Shown here one piece after another: positions 18,913-28,189 of a DNA stretch of 64,000 nt. This DNA is from Salegentibacter lacus (GTDB lineage Bacteria > Bacteroidota > Bacteroidia > Flavobacteriales > Flavobacteriaceae). Where the stretch lies: the NCBI RefSeq assembly GCF_020164555.1, contig NZ_JAIQZB010000007.1, positions 62,001-126,000 on the forward strand, read 5' to 3'. Numbering within the stretch: position 1 is the first letter of the stretch; the number at the start of each line of letters is the position of its first letter. The position numbers were made by a program, and so were the translations under genes. The notes beneath the pieces are model-generated. The model searched no databases and was not told where the DNA came from. It was given only the letters and a program-made list of their open reading frames with translations.

Positions 18913-18926
18913 AATTCTAATTTATT

Positions 18927-20381
18927 ATGAAAAAAAATAAAATTTTATTTCCTTTTCTTTTTAGCTTACTCTTAGTAGTATCAGGTTGCTCCAAAGATGA
19001 TGACGAAGTTGTTGATGAAACAGATGATATAACCGGTGGTGAAGAACCGGAAGAAACTCCTGATGATCCTGAAGCATTAGACCTTTCCCAATATTCCAGC
19101 GGCCAAAAAGTAATGATGCAAACTTTTTACTGGGATGTAGAACCACGTTTTGAATGGTGGAACAATCTTTCAGATAAAGTTGAAGGCTGGGCAGATGCCG
19201 GGATAGACAGGTTATGGCTTCCTGTTGCTACAAAAGGCCAGTCTGGTGGAAATTCGATGGGTTACGATCCTTCAGATTATTTCGATTTTGGAGAATACGA
19301 TCAGCACGGTACTGTACCTACCCGTTTTGGAACACGTGAAGAATTAGAAAACCTTATTGCCAAATCTCACGATTTAGGGTTAGAAGTGATTGCAGATATC
19401 GTTTTAAACCACAATTCAGGTGGTGGGTTGCAATACAATCCTTATCGTGATAAAGAGACTTATACTCTATTCAACCAGGAACACGGAAATGCTTCTGGAA
19501 TGTTTAATAGAAATTACGAGCATTTTCACCCAAACGATGTAAGTCAGAGTGACGAAGGAGATCTTTTCTTTTCTGAACAAGATGTAGATCACGATGTTCC
19601 CTATGTACAGGATTGGCTTTGGAAAAATGAGAATTCTGTCGCAAAATATTACAAAAATGAAATGGGCTTTGACGGCTGGCGATTTGATTACGTAAAAGGT
19701 TTTGGAACCTGGGTAATTGAAGACTGGATGAACGAAGTTGGTGGATTTGCCGTTGGAGAAAATTTTGATGGAAATGCAGATGTTCTAGTAGACTGGGTTG
19801 ATGCAACCGGAGTTTCAGCTTTCGATTTTGCTGCATTCTATAAAATGGAAGAAGCTTTTGATCGCTTTGACGACCTAAATTATTTAGACGGAAATACACT
19901 TCGGAAGGTTTATCCCGACAAAGCTGTGACTTTTGTAGCGAATCATGACACCGAAAAAGACGAAAATGAAGATAATAGGATAGCTACAGAAAATAAAATG
20001 AAGGCTTATGCCTATATTTTAACACACGACGGTTATCCAACAATTTTCTACTCAGATTACGAAAATGAGGCTTTTAACGAAGAAATCAAGCAGTTAATCG
20101 ATATTCATAACAGTCTGGCACTTGGTGATGTAGAAGTACTTCATGTAGATAATGATGAATATGTAATGAAAAGAGAAGGGAATGCTGAAAACCCCGGATT
20201 AATTCTATATATTAGCACCGGCAGCACTACCAAGCGTAGAATCGTTCAAACTAATTGGAATAACGTTACCCTGTTAGATTATAGTGGTAACACAACATAC
20301 ACCCCTACCTCCGATGAAAACGGAATGGTAACAATTGAAGCTCCGGCGAATGGATATTCAATATATTCCATAACGAAATAG
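18927..20381 (+). CDS. Surface GH13 alpha-amylase lipoprotein (SusG role)
   Basis: A 484-residue GH13 enzyme with a lipobox (VVSGC, C21) followed by SKDDDEVVDETDD, a strongly acidic stretch like the surface-export signal. The barrel has ADIVLNHNSGG (156-166), WRFDYVKGFG with nucleophile D254, VGENFDG with acid/base E278 and VANHDTEK with D341. The organisation resembles secreted liquefying alpha-amylases (GH13 subfamilies 5-7) rather than neopullulanases. It lacks an obvious carbohydrate-binding module, unlike B. thetaiotaomicron SusG. It should make the first cuts in starch or glycogen outside the cell. It closes the susCDE unit behind an attenuator-like terminator. Confidence 0.92.
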   Translation: MKKNKILFPFLFSLLLVVSGCSKDDDEVVDETDDITGGEEPEETPDDPEALDLSQYSSGQKVMMQTFYWDVEPRFEWWNNLSDKVEGWADAGIDRLWLPVATKGQSGGNSMGYDPSDYFDFGEYDQHGTVPTRFGTREELENLIAKSHDLGLEVIADIVLNHNSGGGLQYNPYRDKETYTLFNQEHGNASGMFNRNYEHFHPNDVSQSDEGDLFFSEQDVDHDVPYVQDWLWKNENSVAKYYKNEMGFDGWRFDYVKGFGTWVIEDWMNEVGGFAVGENFDGNADVLVDWVDATGVSAFDFAAFYKMEEAFDRFDDLNYLDGNTLRKVYPDKAVTFVANHDTEKDENEDNRIATENKMKAYAYILTHDGYPTIFYSDYENEAFNEEIKQLIDIHNSLALGDVEVLHVDNDEYVMKREGNAENPGLILYISTGSTTKRRIVQTNWNNVTLLDYSGNTTYTPTSDENGMVTIEAPANGYSIYSITK

Positions 20382-20420
20382 GTTTTATTTTGAATTTTCA
20401 TAGGTGTTAATTCAAAGATT

Positions 20421-20454
20421 GGCTGGTTGTTAATTCAACCAGCCTCTTTTTTTT
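20421..20454 (+). terminator. Rho-independent terminator ending the susCDE-amylase unit
   Basis: A perfect 9-bp stem (GGCTGGTTG at 20421-20429 with CAACCAGCC at 20436-20444) has a 6-base loop and a long T tract (TCTTTTTTTT). Confidence 0.93.
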
Positions 20455-20825
20455 CCTACCAATCCACCATTTATTCTTCAAGATAGATTTTATTGTATCA
20501 AATAAATTCTTCAATTCAGATTTAATAAGAACAGTAATTTTTAGCGAATTTTAAACAAAAAAATCCTGTTTTAGTTTTCACAATCAGTAAAAAATAACTT
20601 TCTGCACTTCTGCTTCAGCAGTTTACTCCTGCACAAACTTTAATTCTCTTTTTTTAAAAAATTTGTCAACTTTTTAATGTTGATAAATTCATATTTTACT
20701 GATAATTAGTTTATTAACAATTTTTGTTTGATAACTTTTCTTAACAAGATTTTATATTCTTGTACATCTTTATCTATATTTACATTCCGCTTGAAACTAT
20801 TACTAATCCAAAATCTAAAATTAAT
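20455..20825 (+). other. 371-base AT-rich gap upstream of the class II ribonucleotide reductase
   Basis: No gene, tRNA or recognised riboswitch was found. In particular I see no cobalamin riboswitch, although the downstream enzyme needs adenosylcobalamin. The gap is rich in T and A runs. A TTG-initiated extension of the reductase ORF from 20760 reads through the end of this gap and is judged spurious. The promoter must lie here, but no exact TAnnTTTG box was found. Confidence 0.6.
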
Positions 20826-23381
20826 ATGGGTGTGAACACTACTACCGCCGCTCCTAAGACTTATAGCCAGGATGAGGCTTTTAAAGCTTCGCTGGACTAT
20901 TTTAAAGGAGATGATTTAGCCGCACGGGTGTGGGTAAACAAGTATGCGCTTAAAGATTCCCAGGGGAATATTTATGAGCTTACGCCAAACGATATGCATC
21001 GTAGAATTGCAAAAGAAATTGCCCGTGTAGAGCAACGCTACCCAAACCCAATGAGTGAAAATGAAGTTTTTGACCTTATCAAAGACTTTAAATATATTGT
21101 CCCTCAAGGTAGCCCTATGGCCGGTATTGGTAACCCTTACCAAATTGCTTCCCTTTCTAACTGTTTCGTGATTGGTAACGATGGCGATTCAGATTCTTAT
21201 GGAGGGATTATGAAAATTGACCAGGAACAGGTACAGCTTATGAAGCGCCGTGGCGGTGTTGGTCACGATCTTTCCCACATTCGCCCAAAAGGTTCGGCGG
21301 TAAAGAACTCTGCACTTACCTCTACCGGGATTGTTCCTTTTATGGAACGTTACTCCAACTCCACAAGAGAAGTTGCCCAGGACGGTCGTCGTGGTGCGCT
21401 TATGCTCTCGGTTTCTATTAATCACCCAGATTCTGAAGATTTTATAGACGCTAAAATGGAGCAGGGAAAAGTCACCGGCGCCAATGTTTCAGTAAGAATA
21501 GACGACGAATTTATGCGTGCTGTGAAAGAAGATCGCAGTTACGTTCAGAAATATCCAATTTTTAGCGAAAATCCTAAGAACTCAAAGGAAATTGAAGCCA
21601 ACAAGCTTTGGAAAAAAATAGTGCATAACGCCTGGAAATCGGCAGAACCGGGAATTCTTTTCTGGGATACGGTAATTAACGAGTCGGTGCCGGATTGCTA
21701 TGCAGACCTTGGTTACAAAACTGTCTCAACAAATCCTTGTGGTGAAATTCCACTTTGTCCTTATGATTCGTGTAGATTGTTGGCTATTAACTTATTTTCT
21801 TATGTAGAAAATCCGTTTACTGAAAATTCATCCTTCAATTTTGAGCTTTTCAAAAAACATATCGCCGCCGCTCAGCGCATTATGGACGATATTATTGATC
21901 TTGAATTAGAGAAAATTGATGCGATTCTTGCCAAAATTGAAGCAGACCCTGAAGGTTCTGAAATAAAAGGCGTAGAATATAACCTTTGGAAAAATATTCA
22001 AACCAAAGCTAAAGAAGGAAGAAGAACCGGAATTGGCATCACTGCAGAAGGCGATATGCTTGCCGCGCTTGGAATTAAATATGGAAGTGACGAAGGTGTT
22101 GACTTTTCAGTAAAAATCCACAAAACCATCGCTTTAGAAGCTTACAGAGCTTCAGTTTATGCAGCGAAAGAAAGAGGCGCATTCGGAATATTTGATTCAG
22201 AAAGAGAAAAGGAAAACCCGTTTATCCTTCGACTTAAAGAGGCCGATGAAAAACTGTATTACGATATGTTGGAATACGGCCGTCGTAATATCGCTTTACT
22301 TACCATTGCGCCAACAGGTACTACCAGTTTGATGACGCAAACCAGTTCTGGAATTGAGCCGGTGTTTATGCCGGTTTATAAGCGAAGAAGAAAGGTTAAC
22401 CCTAACGATAAAGATTCTCGCGTAGATTTTGTGGATGAAGTTGGCGATTCCTGGGAAGAATATGTGGTTTTCCACCATCGATTCAAAGAATGGATGAAGG
22501 TTAACGGTCACGAAATCACCGATGATTATTCACAGGAAGAATTAGATAAACTGGTTAAAGCTTCTCCTTATTACAAAGCTACTTCTAATGATGTTGACTG
22601 GCTGAGTAAAGTGAGAATGCAGGGAGCAGTACAGAAATGGGTAGATCACTCTATTAGTGTAACCATTAACTTACCAAACGATGCTACTGAAGAATTGGTT
22701 GGCCAGCTTTATTTGGAAGCCTGGCAAGCCGGTTGTAAAGGAGTTACCGTGTATCGCGATGGTTCTCGTTCCGGAGTTTTGATTTCTAATGAAGAGAAGA
22801 AAGAAGAAACAGAAGAAGAGAATAATACGCCTTTCCCAACTACAAGACCAGAAGTTTTACAGGCGGATGTAGTTCGATTCCAAAACAATAAAGACAAATG
22901 GATCGCTTTTATAGGCTTAATAGACGACAGGCCTTATGAGATCTTTACCGGTTTTGCCGATGATGAAGAGGGAATTTTAATACCACGCTGGGTTACTGAA
23001 GGTGCGATTATTAAAGCCCGAAATGAAGATGGTACTTCCCGTTACGATTTTCAATATGAAAACAAAAGAGGTTATAAAACTACTATTGAAGGCTTATCTC
23101 ATAAATTCAACCCTGAGTATTGGAATTATGCAAAACTAATTTCCACCACGCTTAGACACGGGATGCCAATTGAAAAGGTAGTAGATTTAATAAGCAGTCT
23201 GCAATTGGACAGCGAATCTATAAACACATGGAAAAACGGAGTTGCCAGGGCTTTAAAACGCTTTATCGCCGATGGTACCGTTGCCAAAAAACAAAAATGT
23301 ACAAATTGTAATTCATCTAATCTTATCTATCAGGAAGGCTGCCTTACCTGTCAGGATTGTGGCTCTTCCAAATGTGGATAG
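20826..23381 (+). CDS. nrdJ: Adenosylcobalamin-dependent (class II) ribonucleotide reductase
   Basis: An 851-residue enzyme that reduces ribonucleotides to deoxyribonucleotides using B12, without oxygen dependence. Redox Cys C113 lies in SNCFVIGN. The radical site is NPCGE (303-307, C305), followed by partner Cys C316 at the 11-residue spacing seen in the Lactobacillus class II enzyme. APTGTTS is the substrate phosphate loop. The C-terminus carries a CxxC...CxxC zinc-ribbon-like tail ending CGSSKCG, which relays electrons from thioredoxin. I chose the ATG at 20826 because the upstream TTG extension encodes an unconserved YIFIYIYIP stretch. It stands as a single transcription unit. Confidence 0.94.
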   Translation: MGVNTTTAAPKTYSQDEAFKASLDYFKGDDLAARVWVNKYALKDSQGNIYELTPNDMHRRIAKEIARVEQRYPNPMSENEVFDLIKDFKYIVPQGSPMAGIGNPYQIASLSNCFVIGNDGDSDSYGGIMKIDQEQVQLMKRRGGVGHDLSHIRPKGSAVKNSALTSTGIVPFMERYSNSTREVAQDGRRGALMLSVSINHPDSEDFIDAKMEQGKVTGANVSVRIDDEFMRAVKEDRSYVQKYPIFSENPKNSKEIEANKLWKKIVHNAWKSAEPGILFWDTVINESVPDCYADLGYKTVSTNPCGEIPLCPYDSCRLLAINLFSYVENPFTENSSFNFELFKKHIAAAQRIMDDIIDLELEKIDAILAKIEADPEGSEIKGVEYNLWKNIQTKAKEGRRTGIGITAEGDMLAALGIKYGSDEGVDFSVKIHKTIALEAYRASVYAAKERGAFGIFDSEREKENPFILRLKEADEKLYYDMLEYGRRNIALLTIAPTGTTSLMTQTSSGIEPVFMPVYKRRRKVNPNDKDSRVDFVDEVGDSWEEYVVFHHRFKEWMKVNGHEITDDYSQEELDKLVKASPYYKATSNDVDWLSKVRMQGAVQKWVDHSISVTINLPNDATEELVGQLYLEAWQAGCKGVTVYRDGSRSGVLISNEEKKEETEEENNTPFPTTRPEVLQADVVRFQNNKDKWIAFIGLIDDRPYEIFTGFADDEEGILIPRWVTEGAIIKARNEDGTSRYDFQYENKRGYKTTIEGLSHKFNPEYWNYAKLISTTLRHGMPIEKVVDLISSLQLDSESINTWKNGVARALKRFIADGTVAKKQKCTNCNSSNLIYQEGCLTCQDCGSSKCG

Positions 23382-23404
23382 AATGGCTCTTATAGATTAG
23401 ATAA

Positions 23405-23445
23405 AAAAATGCCTTTTGAAAATATCAAAAGGCATTTTTGTTTTT
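23405..23445. terminator. Terminator after nrdJ
   Basis: A 15-bp perfect stem (23405-23419 with 23425-23439) with a 5-base AAATA loop, flanked by A and T runs, so it can work in both directions. It follows the nrdJ stop by 23 bases. Confidence 0.93.
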
Positions 23446-23467
23446 AGAAAGGAATGTTTCTTACTTT

Positions 23468-23560
23468 CGTCACGCTGTCCCGAAGCTTCGGGATGTTTCA
23501 GCTTCTATTCTGTGAGTTAATTATACTCATCTTAGATCCTGAAATAAATTCAGGATGACG
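23468..23560. repeat. REP-like intergenic element
   Basis: The element is bounded by CGTCA and TGACG and contains a 16-bp perfect palindrome TCCCGAAGCTTCGGGA (23478-23493). Its last 29 bases (23532-23560) are identical to 7184-7212. It lies in the convergent gap between nrdJ and the GH-A glycosidase gene. Confidence 0.8.
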
Positions 23561-23594
23561 GTATATAAAACATTCAGTTAAGCTTATAAATTCT

Positions 23595-26165
23595 CTATTC
23601 CAAACTCACCGAAATAATCCCCACTCCGTGTGGATTCTCTAATTCGTTATCTTCAATCCCGGGACCTATGGAAAATTGCAAGGCTTCAGCATTTTCTAAT
23701 TCAAAATCTCCATCATAAGAATGCTCAAAATAATACGGTAAAAATGAAGGATAAGGTCTTGGCAAACTCACCGTTTTAACCGGTTGTAATGAGGAAAGTT
23801 CGACCTCATAAGCTTCAGTTTCTGGATTGATTTCTATTACAGTTCCAAAAGTAGCTCCATTTTTCATTACAAATGCAACCTGTAATTTATCGGTAGCTTC
23901 CGTTAAAGCTCTTGCCTTGATTAAAATTTTGTCTTTAGAATCCAATTCATTTTTACGTCCTTCAATTTTTCTGCTGAAATTATATCTAAACGAATAATCG
24001 TAAACAGGAGTTGCTTCAGGATTTTCAACATCTTCTTCAAAGAGTTTTTCCACTTTTACCTGGTATTCTGCTTCCCCGGGATTATTGGTTGGCACCAAAT
24101 TATTTTGCGGGTTCCACTCCCCTACTATATAATCTTGATCTTCGGCAGCATTAAAAATATAGAGCGGTTTCTCTTCCTCTACCACCCGAGTTGTATATTT
24201 TTTTTCCGAATGAAAATCCCAATCTTCAGGACTTCCGGTAACTTCACCGGGAAATGTTTCTTTTCCTTTATCTGTAGTCACTATAATTCTATACTCCAAA
24301 AAGCCATTATTCAGCATATTATCTGGAATCTGCGCGGAAAAATTATAAGCCTTGCTATTTTCAAGTTCTACTGATTCATAAGTATTTCCATTTTGGAACC
24401 AGGCTTCTACTTTTTCAATTTCCAAATTGGAAACAATTTCCGCAGTGATGGCTGCTGAAGTATTCTTGGCAATCTCTTTAATTGCATCGTGTAGCACATA
24501 AGTTTTACCAACGGTAGTTTTAGGGGCAGTAAATTCAGCTAATTCAAATCTTAAATCCAGGTCTGAATTTTCATCAAACTCAGCACCATCATTTTTCAAA
24601 AGATAAGTTCCTGGGCGAATTTTAAAAGAATTTCCTTCAATCTCAGGACTAAACATATTGCCTTCATTTAAAGCTTTCAGGCTAAAATTCTCAACTATCC
24701 CTGGAAGGTTTAAATCCATTTTCCATTCCTCCCAATTAATCACTCCAACGGTTTTATCCAGGCTGTTGCTCCCAAAGGGGTTATCAACCAAAATAGCATC
24801 GGGCATTATTTCTAAACGCCAAACGCCATCGGTTAACTTATCTAGAAAATAAGCGCCTTTACCTTCATATTTAATCACTTCAGAATTACCGAAACCGGCA
24901 ATATGCTCAAGATTTTCTAAAGATTTAGGTTGGATTTCATTTGTATTCGTATAAATAAATTTCTCTTCTGAATTCAATACCGCCAGGTCTTTTTCATAAT
25001 CGATTACAAAATCCTGGAATTCCAGGTTTTTGGGATAAACCCCAAAATTGCTGTTTACAGGAACCTGATGAAAAACTTCACCGGCAATCATTAAGGCCAA
25101 AGCTTTTTGTGGTGTGTAGGCAAGGTTCATATAATGCGTGTTGTATTCGGTATTTCCAAATGCCAAATATGTAGGATCGTAGGCAAAATGAGTCCCGATC
25201 TGGATCCCGGCTTCCCTGAAACTCCTGGCCATCGCAGGATAAATGTAAGATTTCATCACATCGGCTGCATCAAATTCGTACACCAGTTTAGCCGCGTTGT
25301 TTTCTTCAATTACATCATTAAACGGAATATGATAATCGTTTACATTTGGTAAAAGATTGCCTTCCAGTTCCTTTTGAAATCCGAGTCCGGTTGGGTACCA
25401 TTGAAAAGTGCCACCATCTATTCCGGCATCAAAATAAGACTCGGCAAGGTGAATACTATGACTTACATTGTAGAAAATTGGTTTTTCCGAGCCTGTACTT
25501 TTCATTGCCGAAACCATTTTCTCAATAAATTCCTGCACTTCTTCAGGCTCTCCTTTATGGTGTGGTTCGTTGCTAATTTCAAAAGCAATCAGGTTTGGTT
25601 CATTTTTATAAGCCACGCCCGTATGTGGATTCACGTGATTTAAAAATTGTGCTAAATAATTTTCTTGGGCTTTTATCGCACCGGGTTCGGTAAGGCTTCC
25701 GGCTTTTCCGTATTTATTTGAAAATCCGGGGGTATCCTCATCGGGTTCCGGCCATCCATTTCCCCAGTAGGCAATAGGGGTTATTACGAAATTTATATCT
25801 CGCTCCTTGAGTTTTTTTAGTAAATAATCAAACAATTCTAAATGTTCATTCTCTATTAAATTCCCTTCTTCATCGCTAATTTCGGTATCCCAAACGTGAA
25901 TTCTATAAAGATCGAAACCAAGTCGGGAAAAATGATAAACATCTTTATCTATGGCTTCTTTTAAATCTATATCCAGTTTCTCGCCACTACGGTAGCCGTG
26001 TGCAAAAGGCACCGAATAATTAACCCCGAAGCCTTTAACTTCTTCATCGTTATGACCCCAACGCATCAGGCCTTCATCATCTACGTAAACGTCTTGTTTT
26101 TCCTGGGTAAATCCTGTAAAAGTTAAAAAACTAATTATAAAACTTAAAAAAAATCTCTTCTTCAT
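23595..26165 (-). CDS. Secreted clan GH-A (GH5-like) glycoside hydrolase with C-terminal beta domains
   Basis: An 856-residue exported protein (signal peptide to about residue 20, SPI type). Residues about 30-400 form a TIM barrel with clan GH-A residues: DLYRIHVWD at 85-93, FEISNEPHH with acid/base E200, and KLVYEFDAAD with nucleophile E297. The remaining half is beta-rich and includes a fibronectin-like segment (about 540-640) and a jelly-roll-like C-terminus ending in PHGVGIISVSLE. The exact family (GH5, or a beta-1,3-glucanase type) and substrate are not clear. It is 9 bases downstream of the Tat-exported TIM-barrel gene in one operon. Confidence 0.75.
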   Translation of the reverse strand: MKKRFFLSFIISFLTFTGFTQEKQDVYVDDEGLMRWGHNDEEVKGFGVNYSVPFAHGYRSGEKLDIDLKEAIDKDVYHFSRLGFDLYRIHVWDTEISDEEGNLIENEHLELFDYLLKKLKERDINFVITPIAYWGNGWPEPDEDTPGFSNKYGKAGSLTEPGAIKAQENYLAQFLNHVNPHTGVAYKNEPNLIAFEISNEPHHKGEPEEVQEFIEKMVSAMKSTGSEKPIFYNVSHSIHLAESYFDAGIDGGTFQWYPTGLGFQKELEGNLLPNVNDYHIPFNDVIEENNAAKLVYEFDAADVMKSYIYPAMARSFREAGIQIGTHFAYDPTYLAFGNTEYNTHYMNLAYTPQKALALMIAGEVFHQVPVNSNFGVYPKNLEFQDFVIDYEKDLAVLNSEEKFIYTNTNEIQPKSLENLEHIAGFGNSEVIKYEGKGAYFLDKLTDGVWRLEIMPDAILVDNPFGSNSLDKTVGVINWEEWKMDLNLPGIVENFSLKALNEGNMFSPEIEGNSFKIRPGTYLLKNDGAEFDENSDLDLRFELAEFTAPKTTVGKTYVLHDAIKEIAKNTSAAITAEIVSNLEIEKVEAWFQNGNTYESVELENSKAYNFSAQIPDNMLNNGFLEYRIIVTTDKGKETFPGEVTGSPEDWDFHSEKKYTTRVVEEEKPLYIFNAAEDQDYIVGEWNPQNNLVPTNNPGEAEYQVKVEKLFEEDVENPEATPVYDYSFRYNFSRKIEGRKNELDSKDKILIKARALTEATDKLQVAFVMKNGATFGTVIEINPETEAYEVELSSLQPVKTVSLPRPYPSFLPYYFEHSYDGDFELENAEALQFSIGPGIEDNELENPHGVGIISVSLE

Positions 26166-26174
26166 ATATAAATT

Positions 26175-27071
26175 TTAAACATCACAAATTTCAATAGCTT
26201 TTTTGAGTGATTCTATCTCATCGGGATTGGTAGGAATGTACTCCTGGGCGACGAAACCATCAAAACCGGTTTCTGCAATTGCTCGCATGATCGCAGGATA
26301 AAAAAGCTCCTGTGTATCGTCTATTTCATTCCGCCCCGGAACTCCTGCAGTATGGTAATGATTAATGTGTTTATGGTGTTTTTTAATCGTGGCAATAACA
26401 TCTCCTTCCATTACCTGCATATGGTAAATATCGTAAAGCAATTTAAAGTTATCGGCTCCCATTTCTTCGGCCAGGGCAACACCCCACTCGGTATGATCTG
26501 CCATATAATCTGCGTGATCTACTTTACTATTAAGCAATTCCATAACCAGGGTTACATTTTTCTTTTTCGCGTATTTAAGGAGCGGTTTTAAGCCTTTTGA
26601 ACAGTTTTTAATTCCGGTTTTCTCATCCATCCCGCGACGGTTTCCGGAAAAAACAATTACGTTTTTAATCTTATGATCTGATGCCTTATCAATTAGACCT
26701 TTGTATTTTTCCTGAAGGTCTCTATGGTTTTTAGGCTCATTAAACCCGTTTTCGATATCGGCAAAAACATCGGTAGCCATTGAGCAAACCAATCCGTATT
26801 TTTCGACCGTATCCCATTCTGAGGGTTTTAAAAGATCTATTGCCTGAATTCCCATGGAAGCACATTTCTGAGCAAATTCATCTAAAGGAATATCCTGAAA
26901 ACACCAACGACAAACCGAATGATTAATGTTATTTTTTTGACTATGTGGCAACGAATTATTGTCGATATAATTTATAGCAGCAAAAGAAGATGCTACCCCA
27001 CCCAGGCTCAAAAATCCTAAACCTATGGCTATACTCTTTAGAGCCTCACGCCGGGAAAATTTCGTTTTCAT
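26175..27071 (-). CDS. Tat-exported hydroxypyruvate-isomerase-like TIM-barrel protein
   Basis: A 298-residue protein with a twin-arginine signal (SRREALK at residues 6-12, then a hydrophobic stretch to about 33). The mature part is a xylose-isomerase-like TIM barrel of the hydroxypyruvate isomerase type, with metal-ligand motifs VMELLNSKVDH, LLYDIYHMQ, HYHTAGVPGRNEID and FVAQEYIP. It probably isomerises or epimerises a small sugar or keto-acid in the periplasm. It leads an operon with the GH-A glycosidase gene, so the two may act on the same glycan. The precise reaction cannot be assigned. Confidence 0.78.
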   Translation of the reverse strand: MKTKFSRREALKSIAIGLGFLSLGGVASSFAAINYIDNNSLPHSQKNNINHSVCRWCFQDIPLDEFAQKCASMGIQAIDLLKPSEWDTVEKYGLVCSMATDVFADIENGFNEPKNHRDLQEKYKGLIDKASDHKIKNVIVFSGNRRGMDEKTGIKNCSKGLKPLLKYAKKKNVTLVMELLNSKVDHADYMADHTEWGVALAEEMGADNFKLLYDIYHMQVMEGDVIATIKKHHKHINHYHTAGVPGRNEIDDTQELFYPAIMRAIAETGFDGFVAQEYIPTNPDEIESLKKAIEICDV

Positions 27072-27327
27072 ATCAATTGTTTTTAAGTTGGTTTAATAAT
27101 TTTAAGGATCAAATAAATCGAAAACTGCTATAGTTTTCATCAGGAAAATTTCTTACCAAATCAGTTAAAGAGAAAGCTTATTCAGAACTAAAAATAATTC
27201 TAGAACCTTTCTTTTCATAGACAAATAATCATAAACGTAAATCTTACAATTATTTTTCAGAAAACAAATTTTTTACTTCAATTATTTTTGATTTTTTCTT
27301 AACATTTAGCAGGAAAGAAAAGCAGGG

Positions 27328-28032
27328 TTACGCTATTTCGAAATTATAGCCGGACTCCAGGAGTTTTTTATAATTTTTATGGTCGAATTTATAAAGGAAA
27401 GCTCCTCTACGGGAAGTAGATTTATCTTTTTCTTCCAGCTTTATTAGCACATTAAGCGAAAGTACTTTTTTTCTGAAGTTTCTTGCATCCAGCTCTTTTT
27501 GGTAAATAGCCTCATAAAGCTGTTGAAGTTGCGGAATAGTGAATTTTTCAGGCAGTAATTCAAAACCAATTGGTTTATATCGTGCTTTACGTTTTAAGCG
27601 CTCCAGTGCATCCTTTACCATCTGGTCGTGATCTAACACCAAATCTGGAACTTTGTCTATCTCATACCAGTGAGCTCCGTGTTTTTTTACTAACTCTTTA
27701 TCGTAGTCATCTGGTCTAATTAATGCGTATTGACCAATAGATATCGAACGATAACCAGGATCTCTTTCAGCTTTTCCATAGCTTTTAAGTTCCTCCATAA
27801 ACACATTTTCGAGACCCGTAATTTCCTTAAGCACGCGTTTAGCAGCCTGGTCTACATCTTCATTTAATTTTACAAAACTACCTATTAAAGACCAGGAATC
27901 TTTAAGGGGCTCTACCCTTCTTTTAAATATTAAAAGTTTCAATTTACCTTCATCAAAACCGAAAATTATACAGTCGGTAGCGACATACATTTTATCGTTT
28001 TGAGCATAATAATCTGAAATGGATTCAGGCAT
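27328..28032 (-). CDS. Nudix-domain/winged-helix transcriptional regulator (NrtR/AraR type)
   Basis: A 234-residue protein. Residues about 15-140 form a Nudix fold and about 145-234 a winged-helix DNA-binding domain (FTIPQLQQLYEAIY; KKVLSLNVLIKL), the layout of NrtR regulators and of Bacteroides AraR. The Nudix box at 51-74 reads with Ser for the key Gly and Val and Ile for two of the catalytic Glu positions, so pyrophosphatase activity is unlikely and a sensor role is. It lies next to an SSS symporter and aldose 1-epimerase, which suggests control of sugar uptake, probably a pentose or hexose. The ligand is not known. Confidence 0.87.
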   Translation of the reverse strand: MPESISDYYAQNDKMYVATDCIIFGFDEGKLKLLIFKRRVEPLKDSWSLIGSFVKLNEDVDQAAKRVLKEITGLENVFMEELKSYGKAERDPGYRSISIGQYALIRPDDYDKELVKKHGAHWYEIDKVPDLVLDHDQMVKDALERLKRKARYKPIGFELLPEKFTIPQLQQLYEAIYQKELDARNFRKKVLSLNVLIKLEEKDKSTSRRGAFLYKFDHKNYKKLLESGYNFEIA

Positions 28033-28189
28033 AAGGTATTGGTGATTTCAGGATAAATATAATTAAAAGTAAAAAACCTGGAAAAGTCAATTCTTGATTA
28101 AACTGAAAAATGAAATAATTCAGTGAAAATCGTATACAAGAATAGCTATTATTTATTCAAACCGTTACTTGCATTTTTATTCAGAAAAA

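Noticed and set aside
19504-19899. 131-residue ORF on the minus strand inside the surface amylase gene
   Set aside because: It is opposite a well-supported GH13 gene and its His/Gln/Leu-rich translation has no domain features. It is an antisense shadow.
20760-20825. TTG-initiated N-terminal extension of nrdJ
   Set aside because: The 22 added residues (YIFIYIYIPLE...) are low-complexity and precede the expected MGVNTTTAAP start. An ATG at 20826 gives a normal class II reductase.
20455-20825. Cobalamin riboswitch upstream of nrdJ
   Set aside because: I searched the gap by eye for the conserved core of the B12 riboswitch and for a long structured GC-containing region and found neither. A covariance search would settle it.
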